DNA of 39,403 bases, taken from the NCBI RefSeq assembly GCF_002965065.1, contig NZ_PTRE01000009.1, positions 1-39,403 of the forward strand, in the 5' to 3' direction. Positions 39,231-39,403 of the stretch are shown here, piece by piece; the stretch's first letter is position 1, and every line of letters starts with the position of its first letter. The position numbers were made by a program, and so were the translations under genes. A model generated the notes under the pieces. The model worked only from the letters and a program-made list of their open reading frames with translations. It was not told the DNA's origin and ran no database searches. Origin of the DNA: Escherichia sp. MOD1-EC7003 (GTDB lineage Bacteria; Pseudomonadota; Gammaproteobacteria; Enterobacterales; Enterobacteriaceae).

Positions 39231-39326
39231 GTGATCAACACAAATATGAAATATTGGTCATGGATGGGCGCATTTTCGCTGTCGATGCTCTTCTGGGCCA
39301 AACGTCTCTGGATCGTTACTCACTGA
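39231..39326 (+). CDS. ymiC: Small membrane protein YmiC
   Basis: A 31-residue protein that starts with GTG at 39231, preceded by a strong AAGGGGG ribosome binding site, and ends TGA at 39324-39326. The sequence INTNMKYWSWMGAFSLSMLF and onwards has one predicted membrane helix (about 9-23) and matches YmiC of E. coli, which lies upstream of acnA. Near the C-terminus this copy reads WAKRLWIVTH, while I recall WAELLWIITH for K-12, so a charge change follows the helix. Function is unknown. Confidence 0.85.
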   Translation: MINTNMKYWSWMGAFSLSMLFWAKRLWIVTH

Positions 39327-39403
39327 TCCCTGCCTCGCTGCGGCGCTGAGGAATCCCCAGTAATGGGCGGGTAAAAAAAGACAGGCATAGAGTTTTGTGA
39401 TCT
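39327..39403. other. Start of the expected acnA upstream region
   Basis: The window ends in non-coding sequence. By synteny acnA should follow, but no part of it is seen. The 19-base CGGCGCTGAGGAATCCCCA at 39341-39359 is repeated in reverse complement at 47-65. Confidence 0.4.

Overview
The window is a chromosomal backbone segment from an enterobacterium of the genus Escherichia. Gene order runs hns–tdk–adhE–ychE–oppABCDF–yciU–cls–yciY–kch–yciI–tonB–yciA–yciB–yciC–ompW–trpABCDEL–rnm–yciO–yciQ–rluB–btuR–yciK–sohB–yciN–topA–cysB–ymiA–yciX–ymiC. This is the order I remember for the E. coli trp/opp region, and most products look nearly identical to E. coli proteins. Some details differ from K-12 as I recall it: the H-NS linker, a 217-residue OmpW with an altered last loop, a shorter SohB charged region, and no yciGFE genes between ompW and trpA. 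I therefore infer an Escherichia lineage other than K-12, possibly a non-coli species. The sequence alone does not fix the species.

Layout. Positions 1-5840 hold hns (minus), tdk (plus), the large fermentative adhE (minus) and the membrane protein gene ychE (plus). Positions 6343-12192 are the oligopeptide permease operon oppABCDF with a structured leader and a strong terminator. Positions 12211-16244 carry envelope and membrane genes: yciU and cardiolipin synthase on minus, the small gene yciY on plus, then the potassium channel kch and yciI on minus. tonB (plus, with a Fur-type promoter) converges with yciC-yciB-yciA on a perfect bidirectional terminator. ompW (plus) converges directly with the complete trpLEDCBA operon, whose promoter, operator, leader peptide and attenuator are all readable. 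Divergent from trp runs rnm-yciO-yciQ, followed by rluB. yciK-btuR (minus) is followed by sohB, yciN, topA and cysB. The right end has three very small genes (ymiA, yciX, ymiC) that in E. coli lie upstream of acnA.

Functional themes: nucleoid structure and supercoiling (hns, topA), tryptophan synthesis with attenuation, peptide import, fermentation (adhE), iron and cobalamin uptake or use (tonB, btuR), cardiolipin synthesis and membrane integrity (cls, yciB, yciC), RNA maturation and modification (rnm, rluB), and sulfur regulation (cysB). I see no prophage, IS element, CRISPR array, tRNA or rRNA.

I found no convincing new multigene system. The points most worth a second look are small: a 17-codon ORF with a near-perfect ribosome binding site just ahead of ychE, orphan or decayed reading frames at 867-1082, 1785-1958 and 5998-6246, perfect hairpins in the oppA and rluB leaders, an exact 19-bp inverted repeat shared by the two ends of the window, and a variant trp operator.
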